Source of the DNA: Pseudobdellovibrio sp. | GTDB lineage: Bacteria > Bdellovibrionota > Bdellovibrionia > Bdellovibrionales > Bdellovibrionaceae | Assembly (NCBI GenBank): GCA_023701385.1 | Contig: JAMPXC010000008.1 | Span: forward strand, 19,455-83,454 | Length of the DNA stretch: 64,000 bases | Reading direction: 5' to 3' | Part shown: in pieces, positions 52,618-61,180 of the stretch | Position numbering within the stretch: the first letter of the stretch is position 1 | How the letters are laid out: each line of letters begins with the position of its first letter | Translations under genes and position numbers: made by a program | The notes under the pieces: model-generated | Databases searched by the model: none | What the model was told of the DNA's origin: nothing | What the model saw: only the letters and a program-made list of their open reading frames with translations

Positions 52618-54254
52618 GATAAATCTTCTTTTTGATCGCGCTCTTTACCAACACCTTTAACTGTGCTGTAAGCGTGGTTACATAAAAGCGAAGCGATACG
52701 GCGGTATTCACTTAATAAATCTAAGTGAATCGAACTTGTGTTGATCGAATCGCGCATACCTTTATTTAAACGTGAAATATGATTTTCACGAAGGTGTAAT
52801 TCGATTTTTGCCAGTTCTCTTTTTAACTGAATCGCACTTTCACACATTGATGGGTTATCGTAAGCGTTAATACCCATCGAAGCCACTTTAACTACTTGAG
52901 CGTGCATTTGTTTAATCTCGCTCCAACCTTCGTCAGAGAAATAAAGTTTTAACGCATGTTTTTTAATCGCTAAAGTTCTGATGTTGATATCAATTGAATC
53001 CGCTGCGCGCTCAAGATCTGAGATGAACATAATCATGTTCATCACGTTTTGATTAACCACAGCCGTGTTAGAGTTTGCTTGGTTTAATAAAAACATCTTT
53101 GTTTCGCGGTATAAAAAATCCACTTGGTTATCGCGATCTTTAATTGACTGAACAAGAACTGGATCTTCTTGTTCAAATAACACCACGGAATCTTTTAACA
53201 TGCTCAGTACGATATCTGCTGTACGCATGATCTCACGTTGCGCGTACGATACGGCAAGCGCTGTATTTTCATAGTTATTCATGGCTAAGTATTCGGTACC
53301 AAATTCTTCTTGTAACCCTTTAGGAAACATTTTTTGAATCAGTTGTGAACCTTTACTGATAAACGGGTAGAACACAATCGCTGAACCGATATTAAAAAAG
53401 AAATGCGCATTGGCGATCAAACGAGACGTTGTGCTTTGGAACTGCGTCACAAAGTCGATAAAGTACGTTGTTAGCGGGTAGAAGATAATTACGCTTAAAG
53501 CTTTATAGAAAAAATGCGCCCAAGCGACTTGTTTACCGATGTAGTTACTTCCAGCAGCTGTATAAAGCGCTGTTGAAGTTGTTCCGATGTTGGCGCCGTA
53601 AACCCAGATAATCGCATCGTGAGTAGAGATTACTCCGGCAGAACATAAGCTCATCGCAAGACCGATGGTGATTGCAGAACTATGAACAAACGCGCAGAAA
53701 ATCATTGAAGCAAAAAATGAATAAGCTGAATTTTCTTTTAGCGTTCTGAAGAACTCGGCTAAAATTTCAAGTTGCGCAAAATAATGCGAACTAATCGAGA
53801 TCATTTTTAAACCTAAGAAAATCATGGCAAAGCCCATGATCACCGTGCTTAGATTTTTAAATCCAGGTTTTGAGGTAAAGAAAAATCCACCGAAACCTAA
53901 AATAAATAATGGTAACGCATAGGTTGATAAATCAAACGAGATTAATTGAACCGTTAACGTTGAACCAATCGCTGTTCCGATGATGACACCCATCACTTGC
54001 GGAAGTTGAATCACACGTGCTGATCCAAGGCCTACAAGCATGGTTGTGACCGCACCAGAACTTTGAAGGATCGTTGTAAGTCCGACACCCACACCGATAG
54101 ACAGTAAGCTTGATTTAGAAAGTTTATTCATTAACAGCGTAATTCTTTGCGCCATTAATTTTTCAAGAGATTGAGAGGCCATCGAGCTTCCGTAAAGAAA
54201 GAACGCGATACCTGCTAAGAAAATTATAATGTGACTATTTTGAAGATCGATCAT
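52614..54254 (-). CDS. Na/Pi cotransporter family protein with PhoU-like tail
   Basis: The 546-residue protein has the NptA/PNaS repeat with Gln-Ser-Ser motifs: LTTILQSSGAVTTMLVGL near residue 60 and FCAFVHSSAITIGLAMSL near 190. About eight membrane helices are followed by a cytoplasmic PhoU-like helical domain (residues ~340-540). Such proteins take up phosphate or regulate it with sodium. It is upstream of the DUF486 gene and divergent from the Nudix gene. Confidence 0.9.
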   Translation of the reverse strand: MIDLQNSHIIIFLAGIAFFLYGSSMASQSLEKLMAQRITLLMNKLSKSSLLSIGVGVGLTTILQSSGAVTTMLVGLGSARVIQLPQVMGVIIGTAIGSTLTVQLISFDLSTYALPLFILGFGGFFFTSKPGFKNLSTVIMGFAMIFLGLKMISISSHYFAQLEILAEFFRTLKENSAYSFFASMIFCAFVHSSAITIGLAMSLCSAGVISTHDAIIWVYGANIGTTSTALYTAAGSNYIGKQVAWAHFFYKALSVIIFYPLTTYFIDFVTQFQSTTSRLIANAHFFFNIGSAIVFYPFISKGSQLIQKMFPKGLQEEFGTEYLAMNNYENTALAVSYAQREIMRTADIVLSMLKDSVVLFEQEDPVLVQSIKDRDNQVDFLYRETKMFLLNQANSNTAVVNQNVMNMIMFISDLERAADSIDINIRTLAIKKHALKLYFSDEGWSEIKQMHAQVVKVASMGINAYDNPSMCESAIQLKRELAKIELHLRENHISRLNKGMRDSINTSSIHLDLLSEYRRIASLLCNHAYSTVKGVGKERDQKEDLS

Positions 54255-54285
54255 ACCATCTCATAATACAAGGAAGTTTGGCTTA

Positions 54286-54699
54286 ATGGCAAATACAGAT
54301 GTCTTGCAAGTTGTGGCTTTAGCGCTTTTTCACCCCGTGAGAAAACGCTACCTCATAGTGCGAAGAAATGCCAAGCAGAACTCAGGTGCCGGCCACTGGG
54401 AATTTCCGGGTGGTAAGATTGAACCGGGCGAAAGCCACACCCAAGCTTTAGTGCGTGAAATCTTAGAAGAGCTAGGCTTTACGGTGAAAGAATCAGCGCT
54501 TAGTTTTATTCACAGCAACAAATACCAGTACCCCCAAAGAATGGTTGAAATTCATCTTTACCGCTATGAACGGGCCATCGACGAATTTTTGTTGGTCGAT
54601 CACGACCAGCATGCTTGGGTTGATGAAAGTGAAATATCAACCTTTGATTTAGCTCCGGCGGATATTCCGTTTATTAAATATCTTTATAATCAGCATTGA
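54286..54699 (+). CDS. MutT/Nudix hydrolase
   Basis: The 137-residue protein contains a complete Nudix box, GGKIEPGESHTQALVREILEELGF (first 20: GGKIEPGESHTQALVREILE), preceded by GHWEFPGG. This arrangement and length fit MutT-type 8-oxo-dGTP hydrolases, which clean oxidised nucleotides. AAGGAAG precedes the ATG. It is divergent from the cotransporter gene. Confidence 0.88.
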   Translation: MANTDVLQVVALALFHPVRKRYLIVRRNAKQNSGAGHWEFPGGKIEPGESHTQALVREILEELGFTVKESALSFIHSNKYQYPQRMVEIHLYRYERAIDEFLLVDHDQHAWVDESEISTFDLAPADIPFIKYLYNQH

Positions 54700-54741
54700 C
54701 TTATGTGTAAATTATATGTAAATAAGAGTGAAAATTCAAAC

Positions 54742-54770
54742 TTGAAAAGTAAGGTAAAATACCTTATAAT
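54742..54770 (+). promoter_or_regulatory. Promoter and operator of the toxin-antitoxin locus
   Basis: TTGAAA (54742-54747), a 17-nt spacer and TATAAT (54765-54770) form a near-consensus promoter. A perfect dyad TAAGGTA-AAA-TACCTTA (54750-54766) fills the spacer and touches the -10, the expected place for repression by the antitoxin at 55059. Confidence 0.85.
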
Positions 54771-54784
54771 CACTGGAGATTTAC

Positions 54785-55069
54785 GTGCGAAAAACAAGAG
54801 TTGTTGTAACTCGTTTTGCGGAAAAACAAATTAGCAAAGTTCCAAATTATATTAGTGAAGCTTTGTACATCTGGGCTGAAACGGTGGAACTTTCAGGTAT
54901 AGCTGAAGCGCGAAAACTTAAAGGCTATCATGATGAGCCTTTAAAGGGGCATCGTAAAGGGTAAAGATCTGTGCGATTGAACAGAAGTTATCGTGCGATA
55001 TATGTTGAAGATGAAAACGCAGAGTTGATTTTGGTGACTGTGATTGAGGTTAATAAACATGAGTACTAA
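54785..55069 (+). pseudogene. HigB/RelE-like toxin with in-frame stop
   Basis: GTG 54785 follows TGGAG. The frame encodes 59 residues ending KGHRKG, then TAA (54962-54964), then continues in the same frame for 34 residues, RSVRLNRSYRAIYVEDENAE ... EVNKHEY, to a TAA at 55067. Joined, the 94 residues fit the RelE/HigB fold: G-x-R-S-V-R-L-x-x-S-Y-R strand and a final E-V-x-x-H-x-Y. The stop could come from a single CAA-to-TAA change. The toxin is therefore probably inactive, unless there is readthrough. The antitoxin start overlaps its last codons. Confidence 0.82.
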
Positions 55070-55361
55070 AAAAAGATTATCATCAGTTCTTAAGAAAAAA
55101 CATGGAGTAATTTCTTTTGCCATATTTATGCGTACAGCGCGAGAATCTTTAGATCTTACTCAAACGGAAATGGCCAAAGTTTTATCTGTCTCTAAGGGAA
55201 CTTTATGTGACATTGAAAAAGGCCGACAGTTAGTATCAGTCACATTAGCTAAAAAAATTGCTCAAAAGGCCAATTTATCTCAAGCTTTAGCAATCAGGGC
55301 GTGTATTCAAGATCAGCTGAATAAAGCAAATGTTGATCTGGTATTTAAATTAGTTTCGTAA
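55059..55361 (+). CDS. HigA-like antitoxin (Xre HTH)
   Basis: ATG 55059 gives 100 residues and overlaps the end of the toxin frame by 11 nt. The helix-turn-helix is LTQTEMAKVLSVSKGTLCDIEKGRQLVSVTLAKKIA. The C-terminal ~25 residues may bind the toxin. The frame is intact even though the toxin is broken. It probably represses its operon through the dyad at 54750-54766. Confidence 0.85.
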   Translation: MSTKKRLSSVLKKKHGVISFAIFMRTARESLDLTQTEMAKVLSVSKGTLCDIEKGRQLVSVTLAKKIAQKANLSQALAIRACIQDQLNKANVDLVFKLVS

Positions 55362-55372
55362 TAGTTGTGTTG

Positions 55373-55783
55373 CTAATCTAAGAAATATTTTTTCTCTTTA
55401 GGTGTGGGAATGCGGCACACTTCGTCTTTACCAAACAGGCGATAGCGAAATTTCGCCACCAGCTCATAAAAGAAATCCGAAATAAAGCCAGGCAAGATGT
55501 GTAACATAATGCTTGGTAATTTATAAAAGCCACCGATGTCTTGCAGTAAATAGGCAATGGCTTTTGATCTTCGGTAAAGAACTCCATCGCGAAAATACAC
55601 CACATAATCAAGACTAAGGTCTTGAGGCGGTAACATCTTTTCTGCAGTTGGTCCTTGCAGTGGAGCAAAATAGATTTCTCCTGGTTGAAATTTCGGTAAC
55701 GTAAAATCCACCAAGCCATTGCAAAGGTGGCAAACGCCGTCGAAAAAAAGGATTCTTTTGCTAGTTTGTTCCATCTTTTTCAT
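55373..55783 (-). CDS. DCC-family thiol-disulfide oxidoreductase-like protein (DUF393)
   Basis: The 136-residue protein has the family motif FFDGVCHLCNGLVDF (D-x-x-C-x-x-C), followed by FAPLQGPTAEKML, YVVYFRDG and the membrane-associated C-terminal part LPSIMLHILPGFISDFFYELVAKFRYRLFG. The CXXC suggests redox activity, not proven for the group. Two starts are possible (55783 or 55774). It is divergent from the LON-domain gene with 20 nt between, so their promoters overlap. Confidence 0.88.
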   Translation of the reverse strand: MKKMEQTSKRILFFDGVCHLCNGLVDFTLPKFQPGEIYFAPLQGPTAEKMLPPQDLSLDYVVYFRDGVLYRRSKAIAYLLQDIGGFYKLPSIMLHILPGFISDFFYELVAKFRYRLFGKDEVCRIPTPKEKKYFLD

Positions 55784-55803
55784 GATACACTTTTTTTAAG
55801 CAG

Positions 55804-56391
55804 ATGAAATGTTTTGTTTTTCCGCTCACGCACGCAAACTTGTTTCCGCTCACGACAAAGCCTTTAAATATCTTTGAACCGCGTTATTTGCAGATGGTCG
55901 AAGATTCACTAGAGACCAAAACTCCCATTGCTTTAGCTTATGTCCCCGAAAACGGCGACACCTACCGTTCAATTTCGGGATTTGGTCTGCCGCAAGTGAT
56001 TGATCAAAGACCCAACGACACACTTTTAATTTTCTTACCTGGCCAAGGCAAAATCAGAATCTTGCAAGAAGATACCTCTGATACAAAGCCTTACATCATC
56101 GCTGAATGTGAAATCGTGACTGAAGATTTGGCCTTGGATGAAACGTTAAAGGCAAAGTACATGACCTTATCAAAGCTTCTAGTTCAATGGGTGCAAAAAC
56201 ATATTCCAGACCCCGAACAGCGCGAAATTTTTATCCGCTCACTCAAAGGCCCGCAAGAAATCGTTTCAGCTTTTGCGGCGTATTTGATTCGTGATTACGA
56301 TTTGCAATACGAAATGATGGAGATCTTTAATATCAATGATCAGATCCGTTATTTGCACCGTTTGTATGAGTCGAATGAGCTTACGATTTGA
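55804..56391 (+). CDS. LON substrate-binding-domain protein
   Basis: The 195-residue protein corresponds to the N-terminal substrate-binding domain of Lon proteases: VFPLTHANLFPLTTKPLNIFEPRYLQMVEDSL, then a beta-rich region and a helical part (VQKHIPDPEQREIFIRSL). It has no AAA or protease domain. Such proteins are widespread and their role is unclear. A TACACT box 13 nt before the ATG suggests a short leader. Confidence 0.88.
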   Translation: MKCFVFPLTHANLFPLTTKPLNIFEPRYLQMVEDSLETKTPIALAYVPENGDTYRSISGFGLPQVIDQRPNDTLLIFLPGQGKIRILQEDTSDTKPYIIAECEIVTEDLALDETLKAKYMTLSKLLVQWVQKHIPDPEQREIFIRSLKGPQEIVSAFAAYLIRDYDLQYEMMEIFNINDQIRYLHRLYESNELTI

Positions 56392-56633
56392 TTTCAAAAA
56401 GAAATAACACAGTTTTAATGCTTTGATGACTTACTTGCTGAAGTGAAAAGTTATCAATTTAATTTTTTAAAGCATCTCAGTTCATTACGTTTTTCTTAGT
56501 AAATAAAAATATTTTTATAAATCTCATTTTGCGACTAAAGGTAATAATATTTATAGCCGTTAAATATCGGGTCGCCAGTTGTTAGTAATTCAGGGGGATT
56601 CGTTGCACATTACAGTATGGAATAGGTGGGGTA
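56392..56633. other. AT-rich intergenic region at the island edge
   Basis: No hairpin terminator is clear. An open frame without start codon runs from about 56589 into the next gene. I see no repeats or transfer boundary here. Confidence 0.4.
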
Positions 56634-56966
56634 TTGGGTGGATCAACCTTCGATAGCACAGGTCAATTAGCTGAGGTATTTGGCCAATGGGCTTCCGGGT
56701 CTTTAACGAAAATTGCAGTAGAGGCACCTCTGCAAAAATGGGTTAAAGATGAAGGAATTAATTCTGACCAGGGTAATGGGCTTAGATTGTTGCTAGGACT
56801 TGGATTTGCCGGTATCCAAACCGGCTGGTTAAATGATTTGTCTTATAAGAAAAACTTTTTAAACCTTTTAACAAACGGTGGATATTCGCCATCTGTTTCG
56901 CCAAGTCCATCTCCATCGAGTCAATATGTTCCAGAAACATCTACACAAGATCGGATTATCCTGTGA
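56634..56966 (+). CDS. Hypothetical protein, perhaps the remnant of a larger gene
   Basis: The frame from TTG 56634 gives 110 residues; there is no ribosome site, and the same frame is open upstream to 56589 without ATG. The sequence GGSTFDSTGQLAEVFGQWASGSLTKIAVEAP and a Ser/Pro-rich tail (SPSVSPSPSPSSQ) look like the C-terminal end of a longer exported protein. It may be a decayed 3' fragment. Its stop overlaps the GTG of the next gene by 4 nt (GTGA), which implies it is, or was, translated. Confidence 0.45.
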   Translation: MGGSTFDSTGQLAEVFGQWASGSLTKIAVEAPLQKWVKDEGINSDQGNGLRLLLGLGFAGIQTGWLNDLSYKKNFLNLLTNGGYSPSVSPSPSPSSQYVPETSTQDRIIL

Positions 56967-57646
56967 ATACTATGCAATTATTATTGAGACATTTAATTTG
57001 TCTTGTTTGTTTTCTTTGCCTGTCATGCGTCTCTATAAGTTCTGATATTAAGCACTCAGAATGGATGAGATTAAAAGAAGAAAGAGATGGGAAACAACTG
57101 GGCTTATTCATTGACGAAGTCACGGTAGATTGCGAATATGTTAAGTCAGAGCCAAACATCAAATCAATTGAGAGCTTTGATATTTATTGTAATTACATAA
57201 AACAAAGCATTCGGTTAGTTAAAAATCACTTCTTGGCAAACCATATAAATAATTTAACCGTCAAAGTTGAAGTTCTACCTTTCAAAAATCCGAGTAGATT
57301 TCGAACGACGCCCTACTCGTTCTTTATATTTCCAGTTATTGATGATGATGCCTCAATCGTAGTATCTTGGTTCGGAGCGAAAGATAGCATTGCAGAAAAA
57401 AAATTAATTCATTCAAAAAAACTAGAATTCGATCGATTTTTTTTCTTTTGGTCATTTGTTGTGTTTGGACAAGTTGATCTTATCAAAAGAGGCTATGAAG
57501 GCCGTTGGTATGATGGTGAAAGATTCGATTTTAATTTAACAGGAAGATATTACCCAGGTGAATTAGCACTTCCAGTTAACAGGCGGATGATTCAAGATGT
57601 GCTTGATGGTAAGGTTTTTTTTGCGGGCAAGAATAAGCAAGAATAG
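56963..57646 (+). CDS. Lipoprotein of unknown function
   Basis: The 227-residue protein begins at GTG 56963 (or ATG 56972). The hydrophobic N-terminus LLLRHLICLVCFLCLSC ends in a lipobox LSC, so it is probably lipid-anchored. The remainder, with RFRTTPYSFFIFPVIDDDASIVVSWFGA and a Tyr-rich RRYEGRWYDGERFDF-like end, matches no family I know. The codon mix is less biased than in the housekeeping genes, consistent with an accessory origin. Confidence 0.6.
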   Translation: MNTMQLLLRHLICLVCFLCLSCVSISSDIKHSEWMRLKEERDGKQLGLFIDEVTVDCEYVKSEPNIKSIESFDIYCNYIKQSIRLVKNHFLANHINNLTVKVEVLPFKNPSRFRTTPYSFFIFPVIDDDASIVVSWFGAKDSIAEKKLIHSKKLEFDRFFFFWSFVVFGQVDLIKRGYEGRWYDGERFDFNLTGRYYPGELALPVNRRMIQDVLDGKVFFAGKNKQE

Positions 57647-58222
57647 CAAAGTATTTCTGCATATTGCACGCTTTAAACTTTATTGTCAGATGGTTCTAAA
57701 TTCGGGTCTCAGGTCGGTGATATTTGCAAAGCTCTAAATTAGAATATAAGTTTTATAGTTCTTTTTCTTATTGTTTTATTTGAAGTTAGTTGCTCCAGTT
57801 TGGCGAGTAATCCGAATGCTTGTCGTGAAGCTCCGGCGTTGTTTCCACTTCCTCATTCAGTAGCGGGACCAATTTTGCAATTTAGTCCATGTACATCAAT
57901 AGAAGCATTGCGAATTGAAAGATAAAATATATACGCGACAGGGTTATAGGTGAGATAGATAATAATGCACCTGGTGACGGAGTAAAGCGCTTCGCTAAAC
58001 GTATGGGATGTGCTTTTGAAGTGGAGCAAGAATTTTTTAATGAATTAATAAAAAATAGATATGATATCTTTGGAAAAGAGATCGCCTAAACAGATCGTCA
58101 GGTAGTTGCAGTGGTGCGCAAACTTACTATATCAAATCCTATCTTAAAAGAAGCCTGTTGGAGAAGATAATATATTTGCTGCGATTGTTTATAATGAGGA
58201 TACGCGCAAAATAAGGCAAACA
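57647..58222. other. Long gap with a decayed gene inside
   Basis: Apart from the pseudogene at 57746-58089, no intact ORF, RNA gene or repeat is seen. The segment 58090-58222 holds only short frames before the ATG at 58223. Confidence 0.5.
57746..58089 (+). pseudogene. Decayed lipoprotein gene (lost start, frameshift)
   Basis: From ATA 57746 the frame reads I-S-F-I-V-L-F-L-I-V-L-F-E-V-S-C-S-S-L-A, a lipoprotein signal with lipobox VSC, but the start codon is ATA in place of ATG. The frame goes on (NPNACREAPALFPLPHSVAG ... SIEALRIER) to TAA at 57923. In another frame, KIKYIRDRVIGEIDNNAPGD ... KNRYDIFGKEIA continues to TAA at 58087. A one-base indel near 57921 would join them into ~113 residues. 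Confidence 0.6.
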
Positions 58223-58786
58223 ATGAAAATTAAAATTCTCTTAATATTAACATTATCCTGCTTTAGCTGCGTAACTGTAAGAACTCCATCTGTGAGCGAA
58301 GCCGTACTGCCAAACACAGAAATTTGCGTAAATTTAACATTTAGGAGAGCTGACATGGGGCCCAATTTAGGTGGACGTGAGACGTACCCAATTGGGCATG
58401 CTTTGGTCCTCAAGTCTAATTTAAAGTTTTTAAAAGTGAACACCGAGTGTTCAAGACATACAGAACATTTAACGTTGTTAATTGAAGAAGAAAATAGCTT
58501 AGGTATTTTATCAACCACCTGGGCCGTTGCTAGTTTTCTAACTTTGGGGATTATTCCTTTTTATCATAACGAAAATATTCGAGTCGATGTCATTAAAAAT
58601 GAAAAGGTTATTCGAAGCGAGTATTATACCGCGGAAAAGAAATTTGCGATTTATTATTTGTTTAGAATGCTAAGAGAAAATTGGGAAACACAAGAAAAGG
58701 TTCCTGCTTTTAGCAGAGGAGACGCTGAATTTTCATTCTTTCTTTCAACGTTAGTTCGTAGCTCTATGGAGCAAAGATTGAATTAA
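58223..58786 (+). CDS. Lipoprotein of unknown function
   Basis: The 187-residue protein has signal MKIKILLILTLSCFSC with lipobox FSC. Residues ~95-115 (STTWAVASFLTLGIIPFY) form a hydrophobic stretch that may be a second membrane contact, a pattern seen in small exported proteins of unknown role that have the GIIPF motif. Two further Cys (EICVN, TECSR) may pair. No Shine-Dalgarno is clear. It lies in the island of anchored proteins at 56.6-60.3 kb. Confidence 0.65.
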   Translation: MKIKILLILTLSCFSCVTVRTPSVSEAVLPNTEICVNLTFRRADMGPNLGGRETYPIGHALVLKSNLKFLKVNTECSRHTEHLTLLIEEENSLGILSTTWAVASFLTLGIIPFYHNENIRVDVIKNEKVIRSEYYTAEKKFAIYYLFRMLRENWETQEKVPAFSRGDAEFSFFLSTLVRSSMEQRLN

Positions 58787-58899
58787 TTTTCATAGAGCAT
58801 ACTGAAGTCGACTATAATGCTTAACGGGGCGATCTAAACTGTCATGATTTTTGACATTCGAAAGCTACAGGAAATTGGCTTTTAAGCCGATATATTAGG

Positions 58900-59952
58900 A
58901 TGGAATTAATTCAGTTTTACTCTGGGATTATTTTTCTTGGGCTTGGTGCTTTTCTATTTTTTGAAGAAAGAAATTTTAAAAAGAATCTAATTAAAGTTAA
59001 AGGTCGGGTCGTCGGCTATTCAAAAGGCAAATCTAAAGCGAATAAAAGACATATGTACTCAGTCATTGAATTTACACATCCTAATGGCGAGCGCGGGTGG
59101 GTAGAATCGCATACAGTTCGTCAGAATGTTACGCAACAATTAGGAGCTGAAGTTACTCTGATGACTGATAAAGATGATTTTCATATCACGCGGACATCCG
59201 GTAGCTTGGGATATTTATGGTCCTGTGTTTTTCTTGTTTTGGCCATAGCGAACTTACTTGCGTTTGTATTTACTTCTCAGGCAGGTTGGATGATTGGTTC
59301 ATTAACGATTTTATTTTTGGGGGTGCTTTTATTTCTTTCAAAAGAAAGTCTGGATGAACAAGAACAGAATTTTAAAATCGTTTCAGCTTGGCGCGCCTGG
59401 CGATTGCAGGTTATTAAAAGTAGAGTTTATAACGAAGCTGAAGTTGAAAATATTCATTTTTGGGATAAAGAATATTGTTTAAAAGCTTTTAAACGAGCTA
59501 ATTTTTTTAGAGTGGTTCATTTGATTTATGGTTCTCTTTTGGCGAGTATTTTTATTTTCATAGGTTTAATAGCTTATGAAAAAGAAAAACGATTTAACAC
59601 AACATCTTATAAGTCTACCGCAACTATTGTTAATATTATTTCGAATGAAATTCCAGTGTTTGAGTATTACGACATTGAAGGCGTGGCCCATAGAGCGCTG
59701 ATGCGAGGTGGAATAAGCGCTAAGAATGTTAAATTAGGTAACAAATTTAATGTTTTGTATACTTCAAACAATCTTCGAGAAATCAGACCTGATTTTGCCA
59801 CCATTAAATATGTAGAGTCGGCTGTATGGTTCTTTTTTGGAGTATATATATGCGGTATTTTTGTCTACAATCACAGGCGCATACCAAAGTACGATTTGAA
59901 ATCGTCTCCGATCGCTACTGCAGAAGAATTAATCGTAAAAAAAGCGAGTTAA
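58900..59952 (+). CDS. DUF3592-like membrane protein, duplicated
   Basis: The 350-residue protein has about five membrane helices. The N-terminal half (FFEERNFKKNLIKVKGRVVGYSKGK ... YSVIEFTHPNGERGWVES ... GAEVTLMTDKDD) and the C-terminal half (YKSTATIVNIISNEIPVFEYYDIEGVAHRALMRGG ... GNKFNVLYTSNN) each show the DUF3592 pattern, a beta-rich domain between membrane helices. The role is unknown. The next gene starts 2 nt after its stop, so they are coupled. Confidence 0.7.
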   Translation: MELIQFYSGIIFLGLGAFLFFEERNFKKNLIKVKGRVVGYSKGKSKANKRHMYSVIEFTHPNGERGWVESHTVRQNVTQQLGAEVTLMTDKDDFHITRTSGSLGYLWSCVFLVLAIANLLAFVFTSQAGWMIGSLTILFLGVLLFLSKESLDEQEQNFKIVSAWRAWRLQVIKSRVYNEAEVENIHFWDKEYCLKAFKRANFFRVVHLIYGSLLASIFIFIGLIAYEKEKRFNTTSYKSTATIVNIISNEIPVFEYYDIEGVAHRALMRGGISAKNVKLGNKFNVLYTSNNLREIRPDFATIKYVESAVWFFFGVYICGIFVYNHRRIPKYDLKSSPIATAEELIVKKAS

Positions 59953-59953
59953 T

Positions 59954-60340
59954 ATGCGGATCAGACAATTCTTTAGAGAAAAATTTAAAGTCTGTTTCTA
60001 CGGGTATATTATCATACCCTCTTTGGGCGGCGGTGGTCCCGTTCCCGCGCCGACCCAATGGATTACTTATCAAGGGGCAGTTAATTGTGAGCCTAATCCG
60101 TGGATAAATTTTCAGGCTTTTGAGGTTCATCTTTATGTTGGTAAGATCATTGATTCGTCAGTCGAGATTGACGATTACGGAACCTTCAGAAAAGAAAAAT
60201 TTAAAACAAGGGTAGGGCCTAAGATTTTTAAATTAGTTGTTAAATCGACAGGGCAAGTTGTCGATGAAGTCAAATTTGAAGCTAATAATAAAGAAAGCTA
60301 CATGGTAGTCTTAAACGCATGCCGCGATTTAAAGAACTAG
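59954..60340 (+). CDS. Small protein of unknown function
   Basis: The 128-residue protein has a short N-terminal hydrophobic segment (VCFYGYIIIPSLGGGG) that may be a membrane anchor, then a beta-rich domain (QGAVNCEPNPWINFQAFEVHLYVGKIIDSS ... IFKLVVKSTGQVVDEVKFEAN) with two Cys (VNCEP, NACRD). No family is recognised. Its TAG stop shares CTAG with the convergent ctaA-like gene. Confidence 0.6.
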   Translation: MRIRQFFREKFKVCFYGYIIIPSLGGGGPVPAPTQWITYQGAVNCEPNPWINFQAFEVHLYVGKIIDSSVEIDDYGTFRKEKFKTRVGPKIFKLVVKSTGQVVDEVKFEANNKESYMVVLNACRDLKN

Positions 60341-61176
60341 CTAACTTTCTTCCAATCCAAACTCAAAAACCTAGCCCACAACACATGAGCAATCCCCAGA
60401 TGCGCAATCTTAAGCCCCACAGGGCTTAACGTTACAAGTGTAATCACACCAATAAACATCGCAAACAAAATCTCGAGCGCAAAACGGGTTTGGTTTTTCA
60501 TAAATAGCCAAATCAGAAAACCAGACATAATCGTTACTGCTAAGAACGGGTGTACGACTCTAAGTTTAATAAAGATATGTGAATCATGGCTGAAATCATC
60601 AATAATACCTTGAAGTAACGAAATACTCGGAAATAACGTAACCGATAAAGCAGCAATCGCACCAGTCACAGATACCACTAAGAACAGCACTAACTTCTTC
60701 GAAGGTTTAAAGTTAAACTCAGGGTTGATCGCTTTAAATAAAAGATACGTCACACCTGTTAGCATAAAACTATTTAACTGATGTAAAATCATAAACAGTA
60801 AACGCATATAAGAATCATTCACAGTCACAAGATTTAATTTTACCAATAAAGCGCCAATTAAAGCTTCCGTGATCATCAAAACTAATAACCAAAAGTTTAA
60901 CTTTCTAACAAGTTCACGTGCATGATTTCTTAATTTAAAGAAGATAAATAAAACAATAATACCGTAAGCACCGGTCATTAAACGGTGAAAGTATTCAACG
61001 AAAGTTTTCTTCTGCGTAAGGTCAGGAATAAGTTCGGCCTGACATAATGGCCAGTGATCGCCGCAACCATCACCTGAATGAGAAATACGAACCCACGCAC
61101 CCCAGAAAATCACAATCAGTGTGTAAACCCAGAAGGCCAATAAAAGTTTTTGTGTTTTCTTTGTCTGCGGAGTCAT
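60337..61176 (-). CDS. ctaA: COX15/CtaA family haem A synthase-like protein
   Basis: The 279-residue inner-membrane protein has about eight helices. Family marks: WGAWVRISHSGDGCGDHWPLCQ near residue 25 (Cys pair and conserved R.S.SG..C..WP.C), FVEYFHRLMTGAYG (haem His), LHQLNSFML (His) and ALIVKLNL-like regions. The last His would be in KIAHLGIAHVLWA. It oxidises haem O to haem A for cytochrome oxidase. The stop overlaps the preceding convergent gene stop. The glycosyltransferase gene lies 4 nt upstream on the same strand. Confidence 0.87.
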   Translation of the reverse strand: MTPQTKKTQKLLLAFWVYTLIVIFWGAWVRISHSGDGCGDHWPLCQAELIPDLTQKKTFVEYFHRLMTGAYGIIVLFIFFKLRNHARELVRKLNFWLLVLMITEALIGALLVKLNLVTVNDSYMRLLFMILHQLNSFMLTGVTYLLFKAINPEFNFKPSKKLVLFLVVSVTGAIAALSVTLFPSISLLQGIIDDFSHDSHIFIKLRVVHPFLAVTIMSGFLIWLFMKNQTRFALEILFAMFIGVITLVTLSPVGLKIAHLGIAHVLWARFLSLDWKKVS

Positions 61177-61180
61177 GAAG

